This document shows, one piece after another, positions 29,033-38,994 of a stretch of 64,000 nucleotides of DNA. A program made the translations under genes and the position numbers. Below the pieces are notes generated by a model that saw only the letters and a program-made list of their open reading frames with translations, was not told the DNA's origin and ran no database searches. Each line of letters opens with the position of its first letter. The stretch's first letter is position 1. The DNA comes from an uncultured Dokdonia sp. (lineage in GTDB: Bacteria; Bacteroidota; Bacteroidia; Flavobacteriales; Flavobacteriaceae). The stretch is taken from assembly GCF_937910895.1 (NCBI RefSeq), contig NZ_CALEMI010000052.1, positions 62,001 through 126,000 on the forward strand, in the 5' to 3' direction.

Positions 29033-32000
29033 TTAAATTACTATTTCACTATCAAATTCTTGATTTGAACCTACTTTTTTAAGGTCTCTAACATCAACGA
29101 CCCTGTTGATCTCTTGGGCTATATCTTTTATTGTGGCTGATTTAAAAAAATCTCTGAGCTGGAGCTTTACGTCAAATATTTTATAAATATGATTTATTAC
29201 TGTTACAGCTTTTAAACTATTACCACCTATCACAAAGAAGTTATCTAGTGTTCCAATAGTGTCTACATTTATGATATCTTCCCAAATTTCTACTAACTTT
29301 TCTTCTACCTCATTTTCAGGTGCTAGATATTCTACTCCACTAGAAAGGTTGACACCTGTTTCTAGTAATGTTTTCTTATCTACCTTACCATTTACCGTTA
29401 ATGGAATACTTTTTAATTGCACATAATAACTTGGCAACATATACACTGGTAGCGTTTTTAATAGATGCTCTTGTAATGAGGTAGCACTTTGGGGTACTTC
29501 AGAGACAACATAGGCTATGAGCTCTTTGGTTTTATTTTCTTCGGATGTCGCAATTACGACAACATCAGTTACACCTTCTTTTTCTCTTAGGTGTTGTTCA
29601 ATAGCCCCTAATTCTATTCTATAGCCTCGTATTTTTACTTGATCATCTTTTCTGCCTATGTATTCGATATTTCCATCAGGAAGCCATCTAGCTAAGTCTC
29701 CTGTCTTATAGACTCTACAGTTACATTCAGGGAAATCTTCTATAAATTTTTCTCTTGTTAATTCATCTCTATTAAAATAGCCTAAGGACACTCCTGATCC
29801 TCCAATGACAATCTCTCCTACTTCACCTATTTGACATAAATTATCTTTCGCATTTTTAATAAAGATCATTGTATTGGCGATTGGTTTTCCAATCACGATT
29901 TTCTCTTCATTAAAGACTTCTTTTACAATACACCCTACTGTTGTTTCTGTAGGACCGTATTCATTAAATATTCTAACATTAGGGTTAATGTTTCGAACAA
30001 TATCAACTTGGTTTTTAAGAAGCTGTTCACCTCCACAAATAATAGTATTTACATGGGTAGATTTAATATCTAAATCCTTGAGTAAGGACAAATGTGCTGG
30101 TGTTAACTTTAATGTATCAATAGAAGGGTCATTAAAACTTTCTTCCAATAATTCACTAATATCTTTCTCTTCATTTTTAATATTTAAGACTTTTCCCCTT
30201 GTTAAACTTGTATATAAAGAAGTTACTGTAAGATCAAAAGAAATGGATGTAAGCAATGCCCAATTACCACTTTCACTATCATTAAAATAATAGTCATTTG
30301 CACATTGAATATAATGAACTAAGTTACCGTGTGTCACTAGACATCCTTTTGGATTTCCTGTAGAACCTGATGTGTATATACAATAGGCAACTTCTTGTGA
30401 AGTCACATCTGATATGTAGGTCTTGCATTCATTATCATATATAGTTTTATCTGAAGGGTTAATAACTCTTAAAGAGTTTGTGCTTTCAGACGCTATCCCT
30501 TCTACATCACTGATTAATAGTTTGCTCTTACAATCTTGTAAAATAAATTTGACCCTATCCTCTGGATACGTTTGATCTATTGGGATGTAATAGGCGCCAG
30601 TTTTTAAGATCCCTAACATACTGATTACATACCAATCCGAACGTTGTAATAGAATACATACTGGATCTCCTTTCTCAACAGTATACTTTTCAGATAAATA
30701 CGTAGCAAATTGATCTGAAAGTCTGTTTAACTCTCCATAAGTGATTTCTTTTCCATCGTATATAAGAGCTGTATTCTCAGGATTACTGACAACTTGATTT
30801 TCAAATAATTCAAGTATGGATTCCTTATTTGAGTATACTTTTTTTGTGGCGTTTGCAGATGTAATAATCGTATTCTCTACCTCGCTTAATTGTGCTTTTG
30901 TAGCTGTATCTAAATTAAAATTTGTTACATATTTTTTAAGCTGACTCTCTAATACATCAATCTCTTTTTCAGTATATCTTCCTGAGTCGTAGTACATATC
31001 TACAACAATACTATCACCATAATCAACACAACTTACTTTTAGAAAAAAAACATCTCCAATAGTGTGAAAATCACTGGCGATAAAACCAGAATAGTTTTGG
31101 CTTTGTTTTGTATAATTTTTAATATCTACATACTCAAAATTATAATTAAGTGTTTTCTTATTATTTGATTCTGAACTCTTCCTGTCCAAAGAAAAATAGT
31201 CTGCCCAATTTTCTACTTGTTTTATCTGCTTTCTTACTTCTTTAATTCCAGATATGATATCCAAATCTTGTGGTACAGCAAGCTTAATAGGTAATGTTTT
31301 AGTAATTAACCCTAGTGTAGCATTAAGCTCCTCATAAGCTCTTTTGGGTTGTGCATATCCTATGGTTATTTGATCTTCTGTAAATACAGATAAAAAAGAA
31401 GCATATTTATATAGTAATGTATCCTCTAATTTGACATTATTATTTTTACAGCTATTTTTAAAGCTTACATACTCATCCCCTTTTAAGAAACCAATTTGCC
31501 TCCTTTCTGGAGTAAATTTTTGACTCAGAGTTTCATTTACAAAAGGGTCTATTTTCTGACCAATTTGTGGTTTATATGCTTCCCAAAAAACAACCGCTTC
31601 TGCTTCTGGGTTTTCTATTAACTCATTTTGCCAAGCTGCGTAATTAACATACGCTATACTTTCATCTTCTTCTGATGTAACTCCAGCTACTTCTAAATTT
31701 GTATGAATAGCTTTTGATAATTCTTGACAGAATAAAGAAATACTAAAAACATCTGACCAAAGAGCATATAACCTTACATACACCTCTTTCACGTAAGTGT
31801 TCTGCTTTATAACACAGAATCTAACGGGTACATCTTCAGAAGGATTATAAGATCTCTCTAATTGTTTTGATAAAGAACTTTGAAAATCTGAACTCGTATT
31901 ATCAATCTCCGTATAATCTATTACTTCTTTTTCAGAAGCGAATTGTACAGGAAAAATATAGTTTTTAGGAGTATGAGTTTTAAATCTCAATACTTCATGT

Positions 32001-32176
32001 TTTTGAACTATTGACAGCAAGGCACTTTGTAGTTGATCACACGGGATTTGTGTATTAAATGTCAGCGTTACTTGACTATAAAAAACGTTGGGATTATTCC
32101 CACTTACTTTCCATAGGTTTTTCTGATTTTCGGAAAGTTCATATCCATCAATATTTTTGGAAGTATTTGAATTCAT
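29033..32176 (-). CDS. NRPS module with degenerate C domain: C*-A(Asn)-PCP
   Basis: 1047 residues without a TubC docking domain. The N-terminal about 440 residues have the condensation-domain length and fold cues (YAAWQNELI, then IGYAQPKR), but the HHxxxDG motif is replaced by ALWSDVF, so it should not catalyse condensation. The A domain (about 455-950; YTSGSTGNPKG near 604) has code DLTKIGEVGK, read as Asn. A10 has NGKVDK and the PCP has GGNSL (near 984). The tail ends DSEIVI, a likely docking strand for the TubC domain of the next protein. The preceding NRPS (33580-37539) ends in an intact C domain, so the working C is probably supplied in trans and the C* serves as an interface. A 414-base gap precedes the gene. 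Confidence 0.92.
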   Translation of the reverse strand: MNSNTSKNIDGYELSENQKNLWKVSGNNPNVFYSQVTLTFNTQIPCDQLQSALLSIVQKHEVLRFKTHTPKNYIFPVQFASEKEVIDYTEIDNTSSDFQSSLSKQLERSYNPSEDVPVRFCVIKQNTYVKEVYVRLYALWSDVFSISLFCQELSKAIHTNLEVAGVTSEEDESIAYVNYAAWQNELIENPEAEAVVFWEAYKPQIGQKIDPFVNETLSQKFTPERRQIGFLKGDEYVSFKNSCKNNNVKLEDTLLYKYASFLSVFTEDQITIGYAQPKRAYEELNATLGLITKTLPIKLAVPQDLDIISGIKEVRKQIKQVENWADYFSLDRKSSESNNKKTLNYNFEYVDIKNYTKQSQNYSGFIASDFHTIGDVFFLKVSCVDYGDSIVVDMYYDSGRYTEKEIDVLESQLKKYVTNFNLDTATKAQLSEVENTIITSANATKKVYSNKESILELFENQVVSNPENTALIYDGKEITYGELNRLSDQFATYLSEKYTVEKGDPVCILLQRSDWYVISMLGILKTGAYYIPIDQTYPEDRVKFILQDCKSKLLISDVEGIASESTNSLRVINPSDKTIYDNECKTYISDVTSQEVAYCIYTSGSTGNPKGCLVTHGNLVHYIQCANDYYFNDSESGNWALLTSISFDLTVTSLYTSLTRGKVLNIKNEEKDISELLEESFNDPSIDTLKLTPAHLSLLKDLDIKSTHVNTIICGGEQLLKNQVDIVRNINPNVRIFNEYGPTETTVGCIVKEVFNEEKIVIGKPIANTMIFIKNAKDNLCQIGEVGEIVIGGSGVSLGYFNRDELTREKFIEDFPECNCRVYKTGDLARWLPDGNIEYIGRKDDQVKIRGYRIELGAIEQHLREKEGVTDVVVIATSEENKTKELIAYVVSEVPQSATSLQEHLLKTLPVYMLPSYYVQLKSIPLTVNGKVDKKTLLETGVNLSSGVEYLAPENEVEEKLVEIWEDIINVDTIGTLDNFFVIGGNSLKAVTVINHIYKIFDVKLQLRDFFKSATIKDIAQEINRVVDVRDLKKVGSNQEFDSEIVI

Positions 32177-32590
32177 AATACTATGTTATTTAATTGGTTC
32201 CTTTTCTAATACCTTGTATTAGAAAATTATATAAAATGTAAAGGGAGAGACCTACATATTTACTTATATGTAAGAGGTGCTATTTCCTTGAGTTTGAAAC
32301 AGAACTCATTAAGATCTGTATAAAAATCTGACAGACTACTTACTAATAGCATCAATACGTTGATTCATGTCATTAGTTTTGTCAAGATATCATCTTGTAA
32401 AACATAATAATCGCATCCAGTTATACTTTCCTTTGGGAAAGATCCTTATCCTGCGGAAGATGGGATTATCATTGTAGATAATCTAGTTGAGTGTGTAATT
32501 TTGTAATACAAAGTCAAGGAAGCACCTTATATAACTTGTTGCTTTTCTTATTTCACAATATCAAAATTGTAAGTAAACTCATTCTATTTT
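32177..32590. other. 414-base intergenic region with stem-loops
   Basis: The longest non-coding stretch inside the synthetase run. It holds a perfect 11-pair stem-loop (32202-32226, loop CTT) and a smaller one, CTTTCC-TTTG-GGAAAG (32426-32441). Its length suggests a leader with an internal promoter for the following NRPS genes. I see no open frame or recognised riboswitch. Confidence 0.5.
32202..32226. repeat. Perfect inverted repeat in the leader of the C*-A-PCP gene
   Basis: TTTTCTAATAC and GTATTAGAAAA are separated by CTT, about 26 bases upstream of the start at 32176. The arms end in A rather than T on the 3' side, so it is not a standard terminator; an operator or leader hairpin is possible. 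Confidence 0.5.
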
Positions 32591-33583
32591 CTAAGATATA
32601 GAAACTATAATTTTACGTTCTCCTTGATAGGAGTTTCTACCGTGAGATGCTAGCATATTATCTAAAAATAGCACATCTCCTTTTTCCCAAGGAAACATTA
32701 TGGTCGCTTTTTTATATGCGTTTTTTAGTTCTTCAATTTCTTCTTTAGAAATTTCTGTTCCATCTCCAAAAAAAGTATTATTTGGAAGTTCTTCATCGGA
32801 TGTTACAGAATCTAAAATATCATTATTAAGCATATACTTATTAAAAAATAATCCGTGATTAAACCATGCTAACTCTTTAGTAATTGGATGCTCCCATATT
32901 GCTTTTTTAGTCCAAGTTAGAACCAACTGATCATCACTAACCCAATTAAAGTTCATTCCATTTTGGAGACATTCTTCTTCTACCATTTTCTTATCAGATG
33001 TCTGAAATACTTCTTGCCAATTGAGTCCTAGAACTCCACTTAGGTTTCTTCGGTACTGTATTCCTTTATTCAAGAATTTATTTCTTAGGGTTTCACTTAG
33101 GTTTTGTAAGATCAGTCTATTATCTGCTATTGGTGTTTCTCCTCTTAAAGTTGCCGGTATTATACAACAAAAAACAATTCTTGAAGGATGATTAGGTGCA
33201 TAAGAACTCTCACTATGCATATTGATTATTTGATCTTCAGGATAAGTTGTAGAGACATATACATTGTTTGACAATTCAAAACGTGGAGATGATCTAAAGG
33301 AATAATCTAGTAGGTCATTTGGAAACTTATTCATTAAAGTTTCAAACTTATCTACTGTATCAATTCCGAAACCTCTACATAATATCCCTCCATACTTTCT
33401 TAAATTATCTTCAAATTGAATTCTATTGTCAATTACCCAGCTATTTATGTCAAAACCAGCATGAACAGGCTTCATAACCATGGGTAATTTAATAGGGTTT
33501 TCAAAAAAGGAAACTTTGATCCCTTCATCGTCTGTTATCTTCTTAGTTGTCATTGTCTTAAGAAGGCTTAATCTATTTTTCAT
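32591..33583 (-). CDS. TauD/SyrP-like Fe(II)/2-oxoglutarate oxygenase (amino-acid hydroxylase)
   Basis: 330 residues. The iron triad is visible as His123 and Glu125 in MHSESSY and His314 in ASHGRNSY, with Arg323 (GERK) placed to bind 2-oxoglutarate. The block GETPIADNR (148-156) is typical of the SyrP-like group, which hydroxylates amino acids tethered to PCPs at the beta carbon. The start overlaps the stop of the upstream NRPS by four bases, so the two are translationally coupled. Candidate substrates are the Asn, or the Dab-like residue, loaded by the neighbouring modules; the sequence does not decide. A different TauD reaction, such as desaturation, is possible. Confidence 0.85.
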   Translation of the reverse strand: MKNRLSLLKTMTTKKITDDEGIKVSFFENPIKLPMVMKPVHAGFDINSWVIDNRIQFEDNLRKYGGILCRGFGIDTVDKFETLMNKFPNDLLDYSFRSSPRFELSNNVYVSTTYPEDQIINMHSESSYAPNHPSRIVFCCIIPATLRGETPIADNRLILQNLSETLRNKFLNKGIQYRRNLSGVLGLNWQEVFQTSDKKMVEEECLQNGMNFNWVSDDQLVLTWTKKAIWEHPITKELAWFNHGLFFNKYMLNNDILDSVTSDEELPNNTFFGDGTEISKEEIEELKNAYKKATIMFPWEKGDVLFLDNMLASHGRNSYQGERKIIVSIS

Positions 33584-36500
33584 ACCATGTTTGTTTTAAT
33601 AGTTTTTAGCTTATGAAGATTTTTCTTCTTGAAATTTTGAATTTTCTCCACTTGATAGTTCACATCCTTTATTTTTGCTTCTTGATGTATTAAAAGCTTT
33701 TCAAGAAGGTGTTTAAAATCACGCATTAACTTTTCGATGATAGATCGGTCATATAAATCGCTATCATAATTGATATCAAAATAGATATTCTTGCCTCTTT
33801 CCATAAAATTAACAAGTAAATCTAGTTTTGATTTCATCTCACCCATATCAAGTATTTCATCTACCTCCTTTACTTCTGTCTCTGAAACATTATTTATGAT
33901 ATTATGAAATGATAACATCACATCATAAATAGGGTTTCTTCCCAGATGTCTATTAGCGTTTACATCTTCTACAAGCTTATCAAAAGGATACGTTTGGTGA
34001 TTGTAGCTTTGGAGTGTTGTGTCTTTAATTGCTCTAAACGTTTTCACGAAAGTATCCTCAGGATCTATCTGATTTCTCAACGCCAACGTATTCATATAGA
34101 AGCCTATTTGATTTTTTAAATCTGAGTGACCTCTTCCAGCGATGGGAGTTCCTATAACAAAATCCTTTTGCCTTGTATATTTATAGAATAAAATGTTCCA
34201 TATAGTAAGCACTCCCATAAATAAGCTTCCTCCATGTTCATTACAGAAAGATTTCAGTTTTTGAGTGTCTTTTAGGGATACATAAGTTCCTAATGTATAT
34301 CCGTTATAGTTCTTAGTACTAGATCGTTCCTTTTGACCTGGTATACTTAATAAAGGTAGTACGCCTGAGAATGTATTTAACCAATATTCTTTATGCTCTT
34401 GATATTCCTGTTTGGTTGTTTGCTCATTCTCCCAATACGCATAATCCTTATATTGAATTTTTAATTCAGGAAGTTTTGGCAATGTGTTATTTTGGAATGC
34501 CTCATAATACGTTAAAACATCTTTTATTAATACTTCTGTAGACCATCCGTCTCCTATAATATGATGTATATTGTAATACAGTACTTGCTTATCATCAGAT
34601 AGGTTGAGAAGGGCTATACGTAATAGAGGTCCTTTTTCTAAATCAAATGCTATCTGCATATCACGATCTACATACTCTTGCACCTTCTGGTTTTGATTCT
34701 CCTCGTTACTATAGTCTTGATAATCAAACGTGAAATCAAACTCATCCTTAGAAAGTACCCACTGTCTTAAATTACCTTTGTTGTCTAACTTGAAAACAGT
34801 TCTAAGAATCTCATGCCTTTCAACGGTCGCTAGAATTGCTTTTTTGAGGACTTCTAGATCTTGGTTTCCATTAAGTTCTATTTGAGAAGGCATATTATAT
34901 GCACTAGAAGCTCCTTCTAATTGACTAATAATCCATAAGCGCTTTTGGCCATGAGATACAGGGTAACTTTCTGCTTCTTCTATTTTTTGGATTTCTGTAA
35001 AAATATTTACTTCAGAAGTTTCAATTAAAATTGCGTGTGATCTCAAAGTAGTATTTCTGAAGAAATCTTGAAACTCAATCTTCACGTTGAACATTGTATG
35101 ATATTCATTTTTCAAACGCATGAGTTTTAAACTGTGCCCTCCTAAATCAAAGAAATTATCAAGAGCACTTACCTCATCAACTTGTAGGATTGTTTTCCAA
35201 ATAGCAACTATTTTTTCTTCTATTTCATTTTCTGGAGCTACATACTGTTTGTCTTGTGTTCTATATTGGTCAGGATCTGGAAGTGACTTTTTATCTATTT
35301 TTCCATTCTTTGTTAGCGGAAATATATCCATTTGTACAAAGACCGATGGTAACATATATTTTGGCAGTTTATTTAGTATTGTACTTTCTAATACTGACTT
35401 TTCAATTTCTTGATCTGCGATATAGTAAAGTGTTATTCTTTGTTTATCAGTATCGGCTATTGCTTTTGTATTTTTCACTTCTGGCAGTGCAGATATGACA
35501 TTTTCTATAGCGTCTAACTCTATCCTATGTCCGAGAATTTTGACTTGATTATCATTTCTACCTATAAACTCTAGAGTACCATTAGGCAAGAACTTTCCTA
35601 AATCACCAGTTTTATAAATTCTCTTTTTTGAAGTAATTCCTTTTGTAGGTCCTTTAAGAAAGGATTTTTCTGTTTTTTCTTTGTCATTTAGATATCCTCT
35701 CCCAACGCAAGGACTAGCTAGTAATATTTCTCCTTGAACTCCTACAGGAACTTTTCTCATATTTTCATTTACTATATGAACTTCAAAGTTTTGAATAGGG
35801 TACCTCATGACTGGAACAGAATAATTTTCAGGAACTTCTGTCATAATAAAATGAGATATGTCATCAGAGGCTTCTGTGGCTCCATAGGTATTAACAATAG
35901 GAATACTTGGATATAATGACAGCCATCTATTTACCATGGACTTTGTAAGCGTTTCTGCATTTAAAATAATCGACTCTAAGTTTAAGCTATCTATTTCCTT
36001 TTTGTCTTCTATATGTAATAATAGCTCAAGTAAATATGAAGGTACTAACTCTAATACAGTTATTTGATCTGTGGCAATACTAGTAAAAAAGCTTTTTACA
36101 TCTGCAATAGTTTCTGTATCATAAATAATACATTTACCACCTGTTACTAATGAAGAAAATAATTGCCAAACAGAAATATCAAACGTATGCGGGGCATTTT
36201 GAGCAACAATACTATCACTATCTATAGATAGCTCTTTTATTTTTGCCCCAATATGATTGATCATCCCTAAATGCTCTATCATTACTCCTTTTGGTTTTCC
36301 TGTAGATCCACTTGTGTAAATTACATAAGCAAGATCATTGTCATCAATTGTTTTTTCAAGAGGAGTATCTAGTTGTTTTTCTACATCATTCTGAATTTTA
36401 GTAAGATCAATAATTGGCACATTTACATCTAATCTAGAAAGTTGTTCTAGTACTGAAGCATCATCCGTTATAATTGCTTTTAAGTTTGCATTTTCAATGA

Positions 36501-37539
36501 TCTGTAGTACATTATCATCTGGCAAACTTGTTCCAATTGGCACATACGCACTTCCTGCTTTCCAAGTCCCTAAAATTGATTTTACCATATTGATAGATCG
36601 TGATAACATCACTCCAAAAAGATTATCTTTTTGAGCTTGATAGTTTTTTACGATATATCTAGAGAACTGGTTGGATTGTTTATATAAGTTTTCATACGTA
36701 ATTTGTTGACCTTGACTTTGAACGGCTATCGCTTTCTTATTATTCTTACATTGAGCATCAATTAAATCAACAATATTCTTATCTAAAGAGAAGTATGATG
36801 CTGGTTTATTAATTTCTTCTATAATGCTTTTTTCTTCTTCAGAACGATATTCTAGTTCTAAGATAGGTGCATACGTTTTTTCTAGAACCTCATCTATTAC
36901 TATCTTGAAGTTTTCACTAAATAATTTTAAAAGTTTTGTATCATATAATTCTCCTTTAAAATTTATTTCTAAATAAGGTTTTGCTTCTTTCAATTCAAAC
37001 CTGAACATTGTTTTTATTAAATCTCCAAATTCTTCATTTTCTGTTTGTCCTATAACAATCCCAAACTGTGTTGCTTTATCTAGAATTCCTTTTTCTATAA
37101 GATTAAGTCTCGCTTCGTCAAATGTTATTGTGTATTGGATGGCTTCTAAAAGTGATTCTTTTAATAAAGAAAACAACTCTTTAAAGTTATTTTCTAGCTT
37201 TATTTCTGGTTTAACAAAAAATGCTTCTTCTATCTCTCTAGTATGACTGAACTGGTTAACTGGCGATAAGAATAAAAAGTTCTCTTCATAATGAGATAAT
37301 AGAATACTTAATGTGCTTACATAAAAATTATAAATTAACACATCAGATCCATTACATAGATTATTAATTTTCTGTACTATTTCTGGGTTTAAATATGTTA
37401 TTTCAATAGTATTGGTGTTTGCATTTTTTTGATTTGTTCCTCCAAAAAATGAAGCTTCGTCAGCATCTACAATCTCTTGAAGATGCTTATTCCAAAACTC
37501 TTCTGTTTTTGCTTTTTGTATTATTATATTTTTATTCAT
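33580..37539 (-). CDS. NRPS: partial C lobe-A(Dab-like)-PCP-C
   Basis: 1319 residues. Residues 1-245 resemble only the C-terminal lobe of a condensation domain (it begins EEFWNKHL and has no HHxxxDG). The A domain (about 260-760; YTSGSTGKPKG near 411) has code D-I-W-E-I-N-T-D-D-K, with three acidic positions (278, 330, 331). It resembles the diaminobutyrate code DIWELTADDK as I remember it. PCP has GGHSL near 801; an intact C domain follows (HHIIGDG near 996, then YPFDKLVED) and ends the protein. The gene overlaps the aminotransferase stop (ATGA) and the oxygenase start by four bases each, making a tight three-gene unit. The C domain must work with the A-PCP of the next protein. Confidence 0.93.
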   Translation of the reverse strand: MNKNIIIQKAKTEEFWNKHLQEIVDADEASFFGGTNQKNANTNTIEITYLNPEIVQKINNLCNGSDVLIYNFYVSTLSILLSHYEENFLFLSPVNQFSHTREIEEAFFVKPEIKLENNFKELFSLLKESLLEAIQYTITFDEARLNLIEKGILDKATQFGIVIGQTENEEFGDLIKTMFRFELKEAKPYLEINFKGELYDTKLLKLFSENFKIVIDEVLEKTYAPILELEYRSEEEKSIIEEINKPASYFSLDKNIVDLIDAQCKNNKKAIAVQSQGQQITYENLYKQSNQFSRYIVKNYQAQKDNLFGVMLSRSINMVKSILGTWKAGSAYVPIGTSLPDDNVLQIIENANLKAIITDDASVLEQLSRLDVNVPIIDLTKIQNDVEKQLDTPLEKTIDDNDLAYVIYTSGSTGKPKGVMIEHLGMINHIGAKIKELSIDSDSIVAQNAPHTFDISVWQLFSSLVTGGKCIIYDTETIADVKSFFTSIATDQITVLELVPSYLLELLLHIEDKKEIDSLNLESIILNAETLTKSMVNRWLSLYPSIPIVNTYGATEASDDISHFIMTEVPENYSVPVMRYPIQNFEVHIVNENMRKVPVGVQGEILLASPCVGRGYLNDKEKTEKSFLKGPTKGITSKKRIYKTGDLGKFLPNGTLEFIGRNDNQVKILGHRIELDAIENVISALPEVKNTKAIADTDKQRITLYYIADQEIEKSVLESTILNKLPKYMLPSVFVQMDIFPLTKNGKIDKKSLPDPDQYRTQDKQYVAPENEIEEKIVAIWKTILQVDEVSALDNFFDLGGHSLKLMRLKNEYHTMFNVKIEFQDFFRNTTLRSHAILIETSEVNIFTEIQKIEEAESYPVSHGQKRLWIISQLEGASSAYNMPSQIELNGNQDLEVLKKAILATVERHEILRTVFKLDNKGNLRQWVLSKDEFDFTFDYQDYSNEENQNQKVQEYVDRDMQIAFDLEKGPLLRIALLNLSDDKQVLYYNIHHIIGDGWSTEVLIKDVLTYYEAFQNNTLPKLPELKIQYKDYAYWENEQTTKQEYQEHKEYWLNTFSGVLPLLSIPGQKERSSTKNYNGYTLGTYVSLKDTQKLKSFCNEHGGSLFMGVLTIWNILFYKYTRQKDFVIGTPIAGRGHSDLKNQIGFYMNTLALRNQIDPEDTFVKTFRAIKDTTLQSYNHQTYPFDKLVEDVNANRHLGRNPIYDVMLSFHNIINNVSETEVKEVDEILDMGEMKSKLDLLVNFMERGKNIYFDINYDSDLYDRSIIEKLMRDFKHLLEKLLIHQEAKIKDVNYQVEKIQNFKKKNLHKLKTIKTNMV

Positions 37540-38900
37540 CGTAGTACAGTCTCTTTTTTTAATTCTATAGTTACTTCTTCAATACATTCTTTTATTGCAT
37601 GTACGATCTCATCTAATTGTTCTTCATTAATAGTTAATGGAGGGGTAATTAGGATATGGTCTCCTGCTACTCCATCTACAGAGCCTTTGCCAGGATATAG
37701 TACAACTCCTTTTTGAATTGATTTTTCTCCAATTTTTTTAGAAATCCCTAATTCTGGTGGGAATGGAGACTTGGTTACTTTGTCTTGAACGAGTTCTATA
37801 CCGCATTGTAATCCTACTCCTCTAATGTCTCCAACCATATCATACTGACGTAGTACTTCTAATTTTTTAAGAAATAATGCGCCCATATCTTTTGATCTTC
37901 TTACAAGTTGCTCTTTCTCAATAATGTCTAACACTACTGTTCCTACAGCTGCTCCTACTGGGTTACAGGAGAATGTATGTCCTCCAAGGAATGCTGTTTT
38001 TGAATCTTCTAGTGGCTGTATTACTTTTTCTGAAGCAATAACAGCAGATAATGGATAGTATCCTCCACTAATTCCTTTTCCTGCGGCTATAATATCTGGG
38101 GTTACCCCGTAATTGTTAATCCCAAAGTTTTCTCCTGTTCTTCCGAAGCCAGAAAGAATTTCGTCTGAGATAAATAAAATTCCATATTTCTGACAGATTT
38201 CGTACATCCCTCTAAAATAATTTTTAGGAGGTGGCACGGCTCCCATTGCTGCTGCAATTACAGGTTCTGCAATAAAAGCAGCTACTGTTTCTGGACCCGT
38301 TTCTAGAATTGTTGCTTCAAATTCTTGAAGTAAACTTTGAACATATTCTTGCTCTGAGAATTGTGACGGTCTTCTATAATTATATGCGGGAGATATGTGT
38401 GGGAAGTTGTTTAGCCACTTGGTGTATAATTGCCTTCTAGCTTTCATCCCTCCGATATCTAACATAAAAACAGAATTTCCATGGTAAGTATTCCAACGAG
38501 ATATGATTTTATATCTGCTATTCTCTCCTCGTACTTGATGATATTGTAGTGCTAGTTTTACTGCATTTTCTACAGCTTCTGTCCCACTCATCACTGTCCA
38601 AGATTTTACAAATCCTTTAGGAGCAAAGTCTACTAATCTTTGTAAGTAATTCTCTACGATATCTGAGTTAAAAGCATGTGTTGGTAATACTGCTATTTTT
38701 GAAACCTGCTGACATATTACATCTGCAATTTCTTGTCTCCCATGTCCCAAATTAGACACAGCTGAGGAACCAGAAGATCCATCTAAGTATCTTCTTCCTT
38801 GTTCATCATAGAGGTAGACTCCTTTTCCATATTGAATTTTAGCGTATTGCTTATTCATATCTGGGCAAACTGCCATTGAGTGTATTAGTGGTTTGATCAT
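37536..38900 (-). CDS. Class III PLP aminotransferase (possible diaminobutyrate-forming)
   Basis: 454 residues, standard length for the class. Seen: GTEAVE (106-111, phosphate site), Asp246 in FISDE (pyridine nitrogen), and Lys275 in AAGKGISGG (Schiff base). The family moves an amino group between a terminal amine or aldehyde and an alpha-keto acid. Coupled by a four-base overlap to the NRPS whose A domain has a diaminobutyrate-like code, it may convert aspartate 4-semialdehyde to L-2,4-diaminobutyrate for that module. This is inference: the same class includes beta-alanine:pyruvate and ornithine enzymes, and the sequence alone does not settle the substrate. A Flavo-1-like RNA element lies just upstream. 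Confidence 0.88.
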   Translation of the reverse strand: MIKPLIHSMAVCPDMNKQYAKIQYGKGVYLYDEQGRRYLDGSSGSSAVSNLGHGRQEIADVICQQVSKIAVLPTHAFNSDIVENYLQRLVDFAPKGFVKSWTVMSGTEAVENAVKLALQYHQVRGENSRYKIISRWNTYHGNSVFMLDIGGMKARRQLYTKWLNNFPHISPAYNYRRPSQFSEQEYVQSLLQEFEATILETGPETVAAFIAEPVIAAAMGAVPPPKNYFRGMYEICQKYGILFISDEILSGFGRTGENFGINNYGVTPDIIAAGKGISGGYYPLSAVIASEKVIQPLEDSKTAFLGGHTFSCNPVGAAVGTVVLDIIEKEQLVRRSKDMGALFLKKLEVLRQYDMVGDIRGVGLQCGIELVQDKVTKSPFPPELGISKKIGEKSIQKGVVLYPGKGSVDGVAGDHILITPPLTINEEQLDEIVHAIKECIEEVTIELKKETVLR

Positions 38901-38994
38901 GGTGAACTTTTTTTAGTTATAAAATGTATTAATACTGTAATTACTCCTGAATTTTGTGTAGCTTTTTTGTCAAAAACAGAATTGATGTTTCCTT

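Noticed and set aside
35120-35498. Plus-strand frames within the NRPS genes (also at 4972, 26463, 29874, 52846 and others)
   Set aside because: They are shadows of the minus-strand synthetase and acylase genes with no independent coding features.
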